A DNA stretch of 8,882 nucleotides from an uncultured Actinomyces sp. (GCA_916719935.1 CAKAPY010000041.1:1-8882); one strand, 5' to 3'. Shown: positions 1-6,409, numbered from the stretch's first letter. A program made the numbers and translations. Notes: a model not told the origin generated them from the sequence alone.

Positions 1-1
1 C

Positions 2-67
2 CCCCACCACTTTTACTTCACCTTGTCACAACCCGACGACAATCTGGCGATCTACGTTCAAAGGTGA
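2..67 (+). CDS. C-terminal tail of an unidentified upstream gene (partial)
   Basis: Frame 2 is open from the left edge and ends at TGA 65-67, giving a 21-residue tail that finishes DDNLAIYVQR. Third-position G/C is high in this frame (about 15 of 21 codons) and low in frame 1 over the same bases, which suggests real coding. The gene begins outside the window and the tail is too short to name. Its stop codon overlaps a GTG at 64 that would be an alternative start for the next gene. All three + frames are open here, so this could also be chance. Confidence 0.4.
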   Translation, partial: PHHFYFTLSQPDDNLAIYVQR

Positions 68-153
68 GAGACTGTCAACCGATACGCGAAGTTGCGTCGC
101 CCCGCGACCTCCTCGGTATTCATACTCTGCAGTATCGACAGAAATGCCTGAAG

Positions 154-732
154 ATGTTCAAAAACCTTTTTAAAAAGACTGATCCCAAACGCCGTCGCAT
201 TGGCGCAGCAACAGTCGCCGGTGTAATTGGCGGTCTCTTTTCCGCAATCGTCAAATTCGGATGGGAAGTTCCTTTCCCGCCTCGTACCCCCGAGCGCAAC
301 GCAACAAACCCGCCACAGATGCTCCTCGAGCAACTCGGGATGACCCCCGACCAGGTTCACACAACGGTTTCTTTCAACGGAAACGATAACCTGCCGATTT
401 ATTCTTTTATCATCCACTTCTCCTTCGCGATTGTCTTTGCTCTCTTCTACTGCATCGTCGCGGAATATTTCCCTGGAATTAAGCTCTGGCAAGGTGCTGC
501 ATTCGGTCTGCTTGTCTGGATCGGGTTCCACCTTGTCCTGATGCCTCTTATGGGTACAGTCCCCTCCCCATTCCCCTGGGTTGAAGGCGGACAGAGTTGG
601 GCTGAGCACTTCTCAGAAGCACTGGGGCACATTGTGTGGATGTGGTCGATCGAAATCGTTCGCCGCGACCTGCGTAACCGCATCACGCATGAACCCGATG
701 CAGAGGTCCCTTTGGCCGCTGCAACTCGCTGA
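154..732 (+). CDS. yagU: YagU family (DUF1440) inner membrane protein
   Basis: This is a membrane protein of the YagU/DUF1440 family. The E. coli member has been linked to acid resistance, but its biochemical role is unknown. From ATG 154 it is 192 aa, close to the roughly 204 aa of the E. coli protein. Recalled family landmarks are present: a basic N-terminus (PKRRR, residues 11-15), a first hydrophobic segment at about 17-34 followed by KFGWEVPFPPRTP, segments at about 84-106 and 109-130 (FYCIVAEYFPGIKLWQG between them), and the C-terminal block WSIEIVRRDLRNRITHEPD (about 164-182). The frame is also open upstream to GTG 64, which overlaps the previous stop (GTGA) and would add 30 residues. 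I prefer ATG 154 because MFKNLFKKTDPKRRR matches the family N-terminus and the extra residues look unlike protein sequence. Neither start has a good Shine-Dalgarno. Family assignment is firm; the start is less so. Confidence 0.9.
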   Translation: MFKNLFKKTDPKRRRIGAATVAGVIGGLFSAIVKFGWEVPFPPRTPERNATNPPQMLLEQLGMTPDQVHTTVSFNGNDNLPIYSFIIHFSFAIVFALFYCIVAEYFPGIKLWQGAAFGLLVWIGFHLVLMPLMGTVPSPFPWVEGGQSWAEHFSEALGHIVWMWSIEIVRRDLRNRITHEPDAEVPLAAATR

Positions 733-748
733 GATTGCGGAGTGAATC

Positions 749-784
749 GGGGTGTGGAGATCAAATGGTCCCCACACCCCTTTC
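749..784 (+). terminator. Probable intrinsic terminator after yagU
   Basis: GGGGTGTGG (749-757) pairs perfectly with CCACACCCC (772-780). After a single A/C mismatch, an inner four-pair helix (GATC 759-762 with GGTC 767-770, including one G-U pair) closes on an AAAT loop. TTTCACATTCT follows, a weak T-rich tail. The hairpin lies just after the yagU stop at 732 and before the promoter of the next gene, as expected for a terminator. Confidence 0.65.
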
Positions 785-811
785 ACATTCTGTGACAGAC
801 GAAAAAACCGC

Positions 812-817
812 TAAGAT
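812..817 (+). promoter_or_regulatory. -10 box for the DUF4191 gene, probably leaderless
   Basis: TAAGAT at 812-817 fits a sigma-70-type -10 hexamer. A possible -35, TGTGAC at 791-796, sits 15 bases upstream, which is slightly short. Transcription would begin around 824-827, on or next to the ATG at 827. No Shine-Dalgarno is visible before that ATG, so the mRNA is probably leaderless. Confidence 0.5.
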
Positions 818-826
818 GGACCCGTT

Positions 827-1522
827 ATGAGCGAAAACAGCACACCCCAGAAAAAACGGCGCTTCTATCACAATCTGATGGACGCCTACCGAATTGCCGC
901 CCGTACCTATCCTTGGATCGGATGGCTGATGATCGGTGTTACGGTCGTCGCAACCGCACTTGGAGTTCTAGCTGCGGCACTTATCCACGGTAGCTGGTTC
1001 TCACTCATTCTCTTGGGCCTGCTCATCGGTGTTTTGATCTCGACGATTATCTTGTCAACTCTTACAGACCGCGCAACGTACGCCCAGGTCGAAGGAACTG
1101 TTGGCCAGGTATACATGGTGATTAGCCGGATCCGCAGCGGCTGGATTGCCAGTCAACAGCCAATTGCTGCAAATCCCGAGCAGGATCTTGTCTGGCGTCT
1201 TATCGGCCGGCCGGGCATTGTACTTATTTCCGAAGGCCCCAGTTCCCGCGTCCGCTCCTTACTCGAACAAGAACGCAAGAAGGCGCAGCGGATCATGCGC
1301 AATGTCACCGTTACCACCATTCAGGTCGGTACCGAAGAGGGACAGGTTCGCTTAGCGAAGCTTCAACGTGAACTTCGTTCACTCAAAAAGACGCTTACTC
1401 GTGACGAAGTTCCTCTGGTTAACCAGCGCCTGAGCGCCCTGGACCGCACGTCTGCACCAATCCCCAAGGGAATTGATCCAACCCGGATGCGTCCCAACCG
1501 GCGCGCACTGCGCGGACGCTGA
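827..1522 (+). CDS. DUF4191 domain integral membrane protein
   Basis: This 231-aa protein belongs to the actinobacterial DUF4191 family, whose molecular function is unknown. In mycobacteria its gene neighbours lipoate synthesis and glutamine synthetase genes; neither is seen here. A basic N-terminus (KKRRF, 9-13) precedes a two-helix hairpin at about 31-53 and 56-78. The rest is a soluble domain with the family core: VEGTVGQ (88-94), SGWIASQQPIA (104-114), DLVWRLIGRPGIVLISEGP (120-138) and RVRSLLEQERKKAQRI (141-156). A basic helical stretch follows (about 175-206), and the C-terminus is arginine-rich (TRMRPNRRALRGR). With the short N-terminal side positively charged, the large domain is probably cytoplasmic. 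The start is supported by a -10 box just upstream and by the typical length. It stands as a single-gene transcription unit between two terminators. Confidence 0.88.
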   Translation: MSENSTPQKKRRFYHNLMDAYRIAARTYPWIGWLMIGVTVVATALGVLAAALIHGSWFSLILLGLLIGVLISTIILSTLTDRATYAQVEGTVGQVYMVISRIRSGWIASQQPIAANPEQDLVWRLIGRPGIVLISEGPSSRVRSLLEQERKKAQRIMRNVTVTTIQVGTEEGQVRLAKLQRELRSLKKTLTRDEVPLVNQRLSALDRTSAPIPKGIDPTRMRPNRRALRGR

Positions 1523-1530
1523 TCTTTTAT

Positions 1531-1571
1531 TTGAGGCCTGTGAACCAAGTTGTTCACAGGCCTCAATTTTT
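1531..1571 (+). terminator. Strong rho-independent terminator
   Basis: TTGAGGCCTGTGAAC (1531-1545) is exactly complementary to GTTCACAGGCCTCAA (1552-1566). This gives a 15-bp perfect stem with a six-base loop (CAAGTT), followed directly by a run of five T (1567-1571). It starts 8 bases after the DUF4191 stop. The opposite side of the stem has no T-run for - strand transcription, so it acts mainly on + strand transcripts. Confidence 0.95.
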
Positions 1572-1596
1572 GTGTGAGGACTCACCCGCAATAAAT

Positions 1597-1634
1597 TTAT
1601 GCATATTATGCATTATGCTGTATACTTATTGCAT
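1597..1634 (+). promoter_or_regulatory. TTATGCAT repeat cluster, candidate operator of the amino acid importer
   Basis: TTATGCAT occurs at 1597-1604 and again at 1606-1613, a 9-bp period. A related TTATTGCAT lies at 1626-1634, and an extra ATGC at 1615-1618. The first two copies create a 15-bp palindrome, ATGCAT-ATT-ATGCAT (1599-1613), symmetric except at its centre. The cluster covers the expected -35 region, the spacer and the start point of the promoter of the downstream operon, so a bound protein would block RNA polymerase. TGCAT/ATGCA half-sites loosely recall arginine repressor boxes, but the three-base centre is not canonical. The regulator is therefore unidentified. Confidence 0.4.
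1621..1626 (+). promoter_or_regulatory. -10 box of the amino acid importer operon
   Basis: TATACT at 1621-1626, preceded directly by TG, differs from TATAAT at one base. No good -35 exists at 17-18 bp (TATGCA or TTATGC), which fits a promoter that depends on or is controlled by a regulator. Transcription would start near 1633, leaving a leader of about 23 bases that contains the ribosome site. Confidence 0.55.
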
Positions 1635-1642
1635 CAGAACTC

Positions 1643-1650
1643 AAGGAGAG
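1643..1650 (+). promoter_or_regulatory. Ribosome binding site of the substrate-binding protein gene
   Basis: AAGGAGAG lies five bases before ATG 1656. It fixes this ATG as the start rather than an in-frame ATG 57 bases upstream, which falls inside the promoter. Confidence 0.85.
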
Positions 1651-1655
1651 ACATC

Positions 1656-2585
1656 ATGAACACAAAACTTATTGCAATTCCATCCATTCTGGTGCTGAGC
1701 GCAGCAGGTATCGCAGCTTGTTCAAACCCCGACGAAAAGCCTTCAGCAGATGGTTCAGCATCCAGCTCTCAGACAGCAAATCTCAGTTTCGATACCTCAT
1801 CGATCCAAGCTGTCCCTGAAATTGAGGCATTGGTTCCCGAGTCCATCAAGAAAGCGGGAGTCTTGAAGAACGGCGCATCAATCGACTACGCACCAGCAGA
1901 GTTCTTCAAGTCGGATGGCACCACCCCAACCGGTTATGACGTCAATATGGCCGATGCGATTGCGCATGTCATGGGTCTCAAAGGCGCAACCACAGAGCAC
2001 GCTGAATTCGCGACAATTATTCCTTCGCTTGGCTCGAAGTTCGATATCGGCATTTCTGGCTTCACGATCACTGCAGATCGTGAGAAGGAAGTCAATATGG
2101 TCAGCTTTATCGAAACTGGTACCGCCTTCGCAGTTGCAAAGGGCAATCCCAGGAACTTTGATCCAGCGCACGTGTGTGGAACAACTGTTGGTGTCCAGAA
2201 TGGCACCTTCCAATTCGACTACATCACTCAGCTGTCTAATGACTGCACCGCTAAGGGTGAAAAGGCTGTGAAGATCATGCCTCACGACCTTCAGACTGAC
2301 ATTGCAGTGCGTGTTGCCAGCGGTCAGTACGATGCAACCCTTGCTGACTCCCCCGTTATTGGCTACACCATTGAGAAATCTAATGGTTCGCTCGAGCAGG
2401 TCGGAGATGTCGTCGAATCTGCACCACAAGGAATCATTGTTCCTAAGGACAACGAGCAACTCACGAAGGCCATTCAGGCAGCTGTTCAGTACCTGATGGA
2501 CAACGGATACGTTGAGAAGATCCTCGCAACCTACGGATCGAACCAAGGCGCACTCAAGACCGCAGAAATTAACCCTCAGGTCTGA
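1656..2585 (+). CDS. Amino acid ABC transporter substrate-binding lipoprotein
   Basis: This is the extracellular binding component of a polar amino acid importer (SBP_bac_3 family), 309 aa. The N-terminus is a lipoprotein signal: MNTK, a hydrophobic stretch at 5-20, then the lipobox IAAC with the lipidated cysteine at C22, so the mature protein is tethered to the outer face of the membrane. A Ser/Ala/Asp-rich linker (about 23-45) precedes the bilobed domain. Family features include DYAPAEF (77-83), TGYDVNMADAIA (92-103), SGFTITADREKEV (134-146) and ATLADSP (227-233). R142 and D231 correspond to the residues that usually hold the ligand's alpha-carboxyl and alpha-amino groups. C174 and C197 are placed to form a disulfide in the second lobe. 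Genes for the permease and ATPase follow on the same strand, 35 bp away. The exact amino acid carried cannot be read from the sequence. Confidence 0.93.
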   Translation: MNTKLIAIPSILVLSAAGIAACSNPDEKPSADGSASSSQTANLSFDTSSIQAVPEIEALVPESIKKAGVLKNGASIDYAPAEFFKSDGTTPTGYDVNMADAIAHVMGLKGATTEHAEFATIIPSLGSKFDIGISGFTITADREKEVNMVSFIETGTAFAVAKGNPRNFDPAHVCGTTVGVQNGTFQFDYITQLSNDCTAKGEKAVKIMPHDLQTDIAVRVASGQYDATLADSPVIGYTIEKSNGSLEQVGDVVESAPQGIIVPKDNEQLTKAIQAAVQYLMDNGYVEKILATYGSNQGALKTAEINPQV

Positions 2586-2606
2586 TATTTCCTCGCTAGT
2601 ATCTTT

Positions 2607-2612
2607 AAGGAA
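2607..2612 (+). promoter_or_regulatory. Ribosome binding site of the permease gene
   Basis: AAGGAA, eight bases before ATG 2621, supports that start. The 35-bp gap after the binding-protein gene shows no terminator, consistent with one transcript. Confidence 0.75.
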
Positions 2613-2620
2613 TTCACGTT

Positions 2621-3517
2621 ATGCCCGAAAAGACCAAAGACGGGGTGGAGTTGATCCAATCCCGACCTGTCTTCCACCTAGGTCGTTGGATCAGCGCGTT
2701 TATCGTTGGACTCTTGGCATTGGGATTGGCCTACATCCTTGTCACAAACCCCAAATTTAGGTGGGATGTGGTGTGGGAATGGCTCTTTTCAAAAATGATC
2801 ATCACCGGCCTGATGATGACGATCGTCTTGACGGTTTTATCCATGGCACTTGGCACGGTGCTTGCCATCACCATGGCGATCATGCGACAGTCGATAAATC
2901 CCGTTTTACGCGGTGTAGCTTCTGCGTATATTTGGTTCTTCCGTGGAACGCCTATTTATACGCAGCTGATTTTCTGGTCGCTACTACCGACTCTCTACAA
3001 GACAATTAGCTTGGGAATTCCAGGAACAGATTTCGGCTTCTCCTTCGAGACTCGTGAGTGGTTCACACAATTTTGGATGGCATTTATCGGTCTCGGACTC
3101 AATGAAGGCGCCTACCTTGCCGAAATTATCCGTGCGGGGCTGCTCTCGGTGGATAAAGGGCAATGGGAAGCAGCAACGGCACTGGGAATGTCTCGTGGGA
3201 AGATTTTCCGTCGGATTATCTTGCCTCAAGCTATGAGAGTGATTGTCCCGCCCATTGGCAACGAAACGATCTCAATGCTCAAGACCACTTCCCTAGTCAG
3301 CGCAATCCCCTACACTCTTGAGCTGACGTACGTTGCGAGCCAAAAGGGGCAAGAACTATTCCAGCCAATTCCTTTGCTTATCGCAGCTGCAATCTGGTAC
3401 TTGGTTGTCACCAGTATCCTCATGTGGATCCAGAGCCACATCGAAGCTTACTTTGGCAAAGGATTTGATCCTGACACTCAGTCTGTAGATACGACTTTCA
3501 TTGAGGTAACACCATGA
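2621..3517 (+). CDS. Amino acid ABC transporter permease
   Basis: This is the membrane channel subunit of the importer (His/Glu/Gln/Arg/opine permease family), 298 aa. A hydrophilic N-terminus leads to a first helix at about 23-41. Further hydrophobic segments lie at about 60-85, 102-125, 150-165, 203-215 and 260-282. The family block RGTPIYTQLIFW (108-119) is present. The cytoplasmic coupling loop that contacts the ATPase carries the EAA motif: E183-A-A, G189, then the conserved LP at 201-202. A roughly 25-residue stretch between 126 and 150 (LGIPGTDFGFSFETREW) looks like an extra loop relative to compact family members. Only one permease gene is present, so the channel is presumably a homodimer. 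The stop overlaps the ATPase start as ATGA, indicating translational coupling. Confidence 0.95.
   Translation: MPEKTKDGVELIQSRPVFHLGRWISAFIVGLLALGLAYILVTNPKFRWDVVWEWLFSKMIITGLMMTIVLTVLSMALGTVLAITMAIMRQSINPVLRGVASAYIWFFRGTPIYTQLIFWSLLPTLYKTISLGIPGTDFGFSFETREWFTQFWMAFIGLGLNEGAYLAEIIRAGLLSVDKGQWEAATALGMSRGKIFRRIILPQAMRVIVPPIGNETISMLKTTSLVSAIPYTLELTYVASQKGQELFQPIPLLIAAAIWYLVVTSILMWIQSHIEAYFGKGFDPDTQSVDTTFIEVTP
3502..3507 (+). promoter_or_regulatory. Ribosome binding site of the ATPase gene
   Basis: TGAGGT lies inside the last codons of the permease gene, six bases before ATG 3514. It supports the overlapping ATPase start. Confidence 0.65.
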
Positions 3518-4290
3518 CAGATCAGTCTGCGCTCATTCAAATCCGCGGAGTCCATAAGTTTTTCGGAGACCTCCACGTCCTGCGCGGGATAGATCTCGAT
3601 ATTGCCAACGGTGAGGTCTGCGTGATCATGGGACCGTCAGGCTCCGGTAAGTCAACGCTGCTGCGTTGTCTCAACCAGCTAGAGACAATCTCTGCGGGGG
3701 AAATCTTCATTGATGGCGAGCTCTTGGGATACCGAAAAGACCCCTCAACGGGGGTACTGCACGACCTAACAGACAAGCAAATCGCTAGTCAGCGCTCACA
3801 AATCGGAATGGTTTTCCAACGTTTCAACCTCTTCCCACACATGACTGCTATAGAGAATGTTATGGAAGGCCCGATCCAAGTATTGGGGCACCCTAAAGCG
3901 GAAGTTGCACGGGACGCCAAGGAATACTTGGAACTAGTTGGTCTGGGAGACCGTCTCAACCACTACCCCTCGCAGCTTTCTGGTGGCCAGCAGCAGCGAG
4001 TGGCAATTGCTCGCGCCTTAGCGATGAAACCCGAACTCATGCTCTTTGACGAACCCACTTCTGCCCTAGATCCCGAACTCGTCGGCGAAGTCCTGAGCGT
4101 CATGCAGGATCTCGCGAAGGCAGGAATGACTATGGTTGTCGTCACCCATGAGGTTGGTTTTGCGCGTGAGGTAGCTGACCACGTCGTCTTCATGGACGGC
4201 GGAACGATCGTTGAAGAAGGAAGCCCCGAGGACGTCATCGTCAATCCACAAAATGCCCGTACTCAGGAGTTCTTCTCAAAGGTCCTCTAA
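3514..4290 (+). CDS. Amino acid ABC transporter ATP-binding protein
   Basis: This 258-aa protein is the cytoplasmic ATPase that drives the importer encoded with it. All nucleotide-binding motifs are intact: Walker A GPSGSGKST (40-48, with K46), Q-loop Q102 in VFQRFNLFPHMT, ABC signature LSGGQQQR (155-162), Walker B LMLFDEP (175-181, catalytic E180), D-loop SALD (183-186), and the switch histidine H212 in VVTHE. The stretch LGYRKDPSTGVLHDLTDKQI (71-90) before the Q-loop resembles the insertion seen in other polar amino acid transporter ATPases of the GlnQ/HisP type. Its start overlaps the permease stop by four bases. Length and motifs are normal for the family, and there is no extra regulatory C-terminal domain. 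Confidence 0.97.
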   Translation: MTDQSALIQIRGVHKFFGDLHVLRGIDLDIANGEVCVIMGPSGSGKSTLLRCLNQLETISAGEIFIDGELLGYRKDPSTGVLHDLTDKQIASQRSQIGMVFQRFNLFPHMTAIENVMEGPIQVLGHPKAEVARDAKEYLELVGLGDRLNHYPSQLSGGQQQRVAIARALAMKPELMLFDEPTSALDPELVGEVLSVMQDLAKAGMTMVVVTHEVGFAREVADHVVFMDGGTIVEEGSPEDVIVNPQNARTQEFFSKVL

Positions 4291-4307
4291 CAATAGAGTT
4301 CTGAGCA

Positions 4308-4351
4308 ATCCCGGATATCTCAAAGGTTCAGGCTTAAGAGATATCCGGGAT
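4308..4351. terminator. 14-bp inverted repeat between convergent genes, possible two-way terminator
   Basis: ATCCCGGATATCTC (4308-4321) is exactly complementary to GAGATATCCGGGAT (4338-4351), with a 16-base loop. It begins 17 bases after the ATPase stop. Its right arm lies within the final codons of the - strand GNAT gene, whose stop is at 4334-4336. Neither side is followed by a T-run, so it is not a textbook intrinsic terminator. Its position between converging transcription units still suggests 3'-end formation or transcript protection. Confidence 0.5.
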
Positions 4352-5362
4352 ATCTATTGCGTAAAGTCTCTGCTGACCAACCACTCGAAAACCTAGATAC
4401 TCAAAAACCGATAGCGTTGCAGAACCTTCAGTTTGAGCAATGCCCGTTGCGATAAGATCCATACCGTCTCGTGCCTGTGCGCGCATCGAGGCAACCACTA
4501 AGGCATCAAGAACCGGGGTATTCCTCCACTCGTCTCCAACACCGATGTGGTCGATATAGCCTTCTTTCCACCCCAGCGCAGGCCAATCTTGCTCGTACTT
4601 TGAAACAAGCGTAAAGCCTGCAATCCGCGGGCGATCAGAGCGCCGGTCCACCGCGATATAGGACCATTCGGGAGCAAAAGAACTACGTCCCATCGTCCAT
4701 TGCTCTTCAGTAAGAGCAGCTCGGCCTTGCTGTTGCGCAATAAGGTTTGCTGCGCGTCGCAGCTCATCATCCCATGAAGGGCTCCACTGCTCGATCGTCA
4801 TGTACGAACCGAGCGAAGGCGCTTGCGGAAGTGGGTCGAGTTTCGCCCGTAGGTCGTAATAGGTACGTTCCCAATGGAAGCCTCGAGCCTTAAGGGCGTT
4901 TTCAAGTTCGTCCTGCCAATTTTCGACGAAACTCACGATCGCGCGCTGGCCAGCATCTTCATTTCGCTCAAGCATTGAACGCGCAGCGGCAATTTGCCAT
5001 TCAAGCAGAGAACCACCTAAACCGATTCTGCGAAAATCGGGGTCAACTCCGCCTTGACACACGCATTCAATACGCTCGGAAAAGCGCAATCGCGTCTGAG
5101 CAAAAGCGACCATTCTCCCCTGCGCAATTCCTTTCGTCACAAAAGCCGCAATCCCCCACCATGAGGAGGCCGGAGAAAGCATTTCCTCGACTTCTGCGAA
5201 GGCTGTGCGATAGGGAGGATTATCTCTTGCCTCCATCCGCGCGAATAGAGCGCTCAGGGCATGAAGGTCACGAGGACTCAGCTGACGCCAGACGATTCCG
5301 TGGTGTTCCTGGGGGAAAGGAGGATATGCCTCGACTCCCCTATCTACTTGATATAAAGCCAT
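4334..5362 (-). CDS. Tandem GNAT-domain acetyltransferase-like protein, C-terminal domain degenerate
   Basis: This 342-aa protein has two GNAT folds in a row; the substrate is unknown. Domain one (about 22-175) ends its beta-4 strand with GGVDPDFRRIGLGGSLLEWQ (104-123), where RRIGLG (111-116) is the acetyl-CoA pyrophosphate loop. GF at 161-162 is the usual late-domain signature. Domain two (about 187-342) keeps IDHIGV (270-275) and the ending FEYLGF (320-325). However, the loop that should read R-G-x-G-x-G/A is WRNTPV (279-284), so this half may no longer bind acetyl-CoA. The neighbour upstream is its paralogue: matching blocks include WRxLxPxDL, HPxWRGRGVGRSLLHWQ against DPDFRRIGLGGSLLEWQ, and the LGF endings. 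Mycothiol synthase MshD has a similar two-domain plan with one inactive half, but nothing here shows that function. The ATG follows the neighbour's stop by 15 bp, with only a weak AGGG about 13 bases upstream. Confidence 0.85.
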   Translation of the reverse strand: MALYQVDRGVEAYPPFPQEHHGIVWRQLSPRDLHALSALFARMEARDNPPYRTAFAEVEEMLSPASSWWGIAAFVTKGIAQGRMVAFAQTRLRFSERIECVCQGGVDPDFRRIGLGGSLLEWQIAAARSMLERNEDAGQRAIVSFVENWQDELENALKARGFHWERTYYDLRAKLDPLPQAPSLGSYMTIEQWSPSWDDELRRAANLIAQQQGRAALTEEQWTMGRSSFAPEWSYIAVDRRSDRPRIAGFTLVSKYEQDWPALGWKEGYIDHIGVGDEWRNTPVLDALVVASMRAQARDGMDLIATGIAQTEGSATLSVFEYLGFRVVGQQRLYAIDIPDIS

Positions 5363-5377
5363 TGACGAGTGCGCGCC

Positions 5378-6397
5378 CTACTGATCAATACTGTAAAAGA
5401 CACGTGTACGGTCATTGAGAAAACCCAGATGCTCGTATACGGCTTGCGCATGCGTTGGGCTCTTGATATCCGCATCAATCCCAATTCGGCTCATCCCGTC
5501 TTGCGCAGCAGCGTGCGTCGCGGCGGAGACCATTGCCGAGGCTACACCCTTTCCTCGATATGCTGGCGCAACACCAATGGTGTTGATATAAGCCTCAAGA
5601 CGACCATGGGCAATCCAGCTTTCTGCTGGGCGACCAGACATACAGTAGCCAGCTATTTCGCCATCATCATCGAGAGCAACAAAAGACCAGCGATCTTCGT
5701 AATCTTCAAGTGCGCGTCCCCACCAAAAATCTCGAGCTTCGGTGAGAGGGTGATCCGCAAAAACTTCGGAATGCACGTGATGGAGCTTGGAGAAAGAAAC
5801 CTCACTCATAGGCACAATATGCAGTCCATCGGGTACCGGTCCGCGGCTCTCTGAGCCCTCTAGATCGCGATACATCACTTGGAACATGTGCTTTGCATAA
5901 AAACCCGCGGCAATATACAAACGACGTCGATCGGTCATATGACCGTCAACCCAGTTAGCAATAGACGTTGGGAGTTCACAGTCGGGGCCAAAATACTCAA
6001 CAAGCATTTGGCGTGCACGCCCGTCCTGCCAGTGAAGCAGAGAACGGCCAACACCACGGCCTCGCCATGATGGGTGGATCACCGCGTTAACGATCGCTAC
6101 CGCGGCCTCGGTTAGGCTGGCCAGAATCTTCACAGAACCAAGAGCGACGATACCTTGGTCCTGAGCAATCCCCACGATTACTTCGAGGGGTGCAGCACCG
6201 CACTGTCCTAATGCCAGGTCAGCGATTTCTTTCGACGAGGTCCTGAAAATCGCGTCATCTTCTTTCTCAACCTGACGAATCAGCTCAGCAACAGCCCCAA
6301 GATCCGAAGGGATCAGAGAGCGCCAACGCAGACCAAGATGAGAACCTGGATAAGAGACGAGCGCAGGCGGTTTTAAACGCTCCGCAAGTCCAGTCAT
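5378..6397 (-). CDS. Tandem GNAT-domain N-acetyltransferase
   Basis: This 339-aa protein consists of two GNAT acetyltransferase domains, both with an intact acetyl-CoA loop. Domain one (about 22-178) has VIHPSWRGRGVGRSLLHWQ (106-124), loop R112-G-R-G-V-G117. Domain two (about 191-339) has INTIGVAPAYRGKGVASAM (271-289), loop R281-G-K-G-V-A286, and ends with AVYEHLGF (319-326). Acetyl transfer from acetyl-CoA to an amine is expected from the family; the substrate cannot be told from sequence. It lies 55 bp downstream of parE and 15 bp upstream of its paralogue on the same strand. The pair is probably co-transcribed and may have arisen by tandem duplication. The ATG at 6397 has no Shine-Dalgarno but a -10 box seven bases upstream, so it may start on a leaderless mRNA. 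An alternative is read-through from parE. Confidence 0.88.
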   Translation of the reverse strand: MTGLAERLKPPALVSYPGSHLGLRWRSLIPSDLGAVAELIRQVEKEDDAIFRTSSKEIADLALGQCGAAPLEVIVGIAQDQGIVALGSVKILASLTEAAVAIVNAVIHPSWRGRGVGRSLLHWQDGRARQMLVEYFGPDCELPTSIANWVDGHMTDRRRLYIAAGFYAKHMFQVMYRDLEGSESRGPVPDGLHIVPMSEVSFSKLHHVHSEVFADHPLTEARDFWWGRALEDYEDRWSFVALDDDGEIAGYCMSGRPAESWIAHGRLEAYINTIGVAPAYRGKGVASAMVSAATHAAAQDGMSRIGIDADIKSPTHAQAVYEHLGFLNDRTRVFYSIDQ

Positions 6398-6403
6398 GCA
6401 TAT

Positions 6404-6409
6404 ATTCTA
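6404..6409 (-). promoter_or_regulatory. -10 box upstream of the tandem GNAT genes
   Basis: On the - strand, TAGAAT (6409 down to 6404) lies in the 55-bp gap after parE. It would place transcription start at or near the ATG at 6397. No convincing -35 is present. It suggests the GNAT pair can be transcribed apart from parE as a leaderless message. Confidence 0.4.

Noticed and set aside
58..609. Long open frame on the - strand opposite yagU (183 codons)
   Set aside because: It mirrors the codons of a clearly conserved membrane protein, shows no recognisable domain, and has no promoter or ribosome site.
1599..1655. In-frame ATG at 1599 as start of the substrate-binding protein
   Set aside because: It would place 19 extra residues before a complete lipoprotein signal and would lie upstream of the -10 box; ATG 1656 has a strong ribosome site.
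1878..2546. 222-codon open frame on the - strand within the substrate-binding protein gene
   Set aside because: The + strand protein has full family conservation across this stretch. The antisense product is cysteine-rich, low-similarity sequence, as expected of a shadow frame.
4975..5418. 147-codon + strand frame across the junction of the two GNAT genes
   Set aside because: It lies opposite the conserved GNAT motifs, is rich in Arg and Pro, and has no family features.
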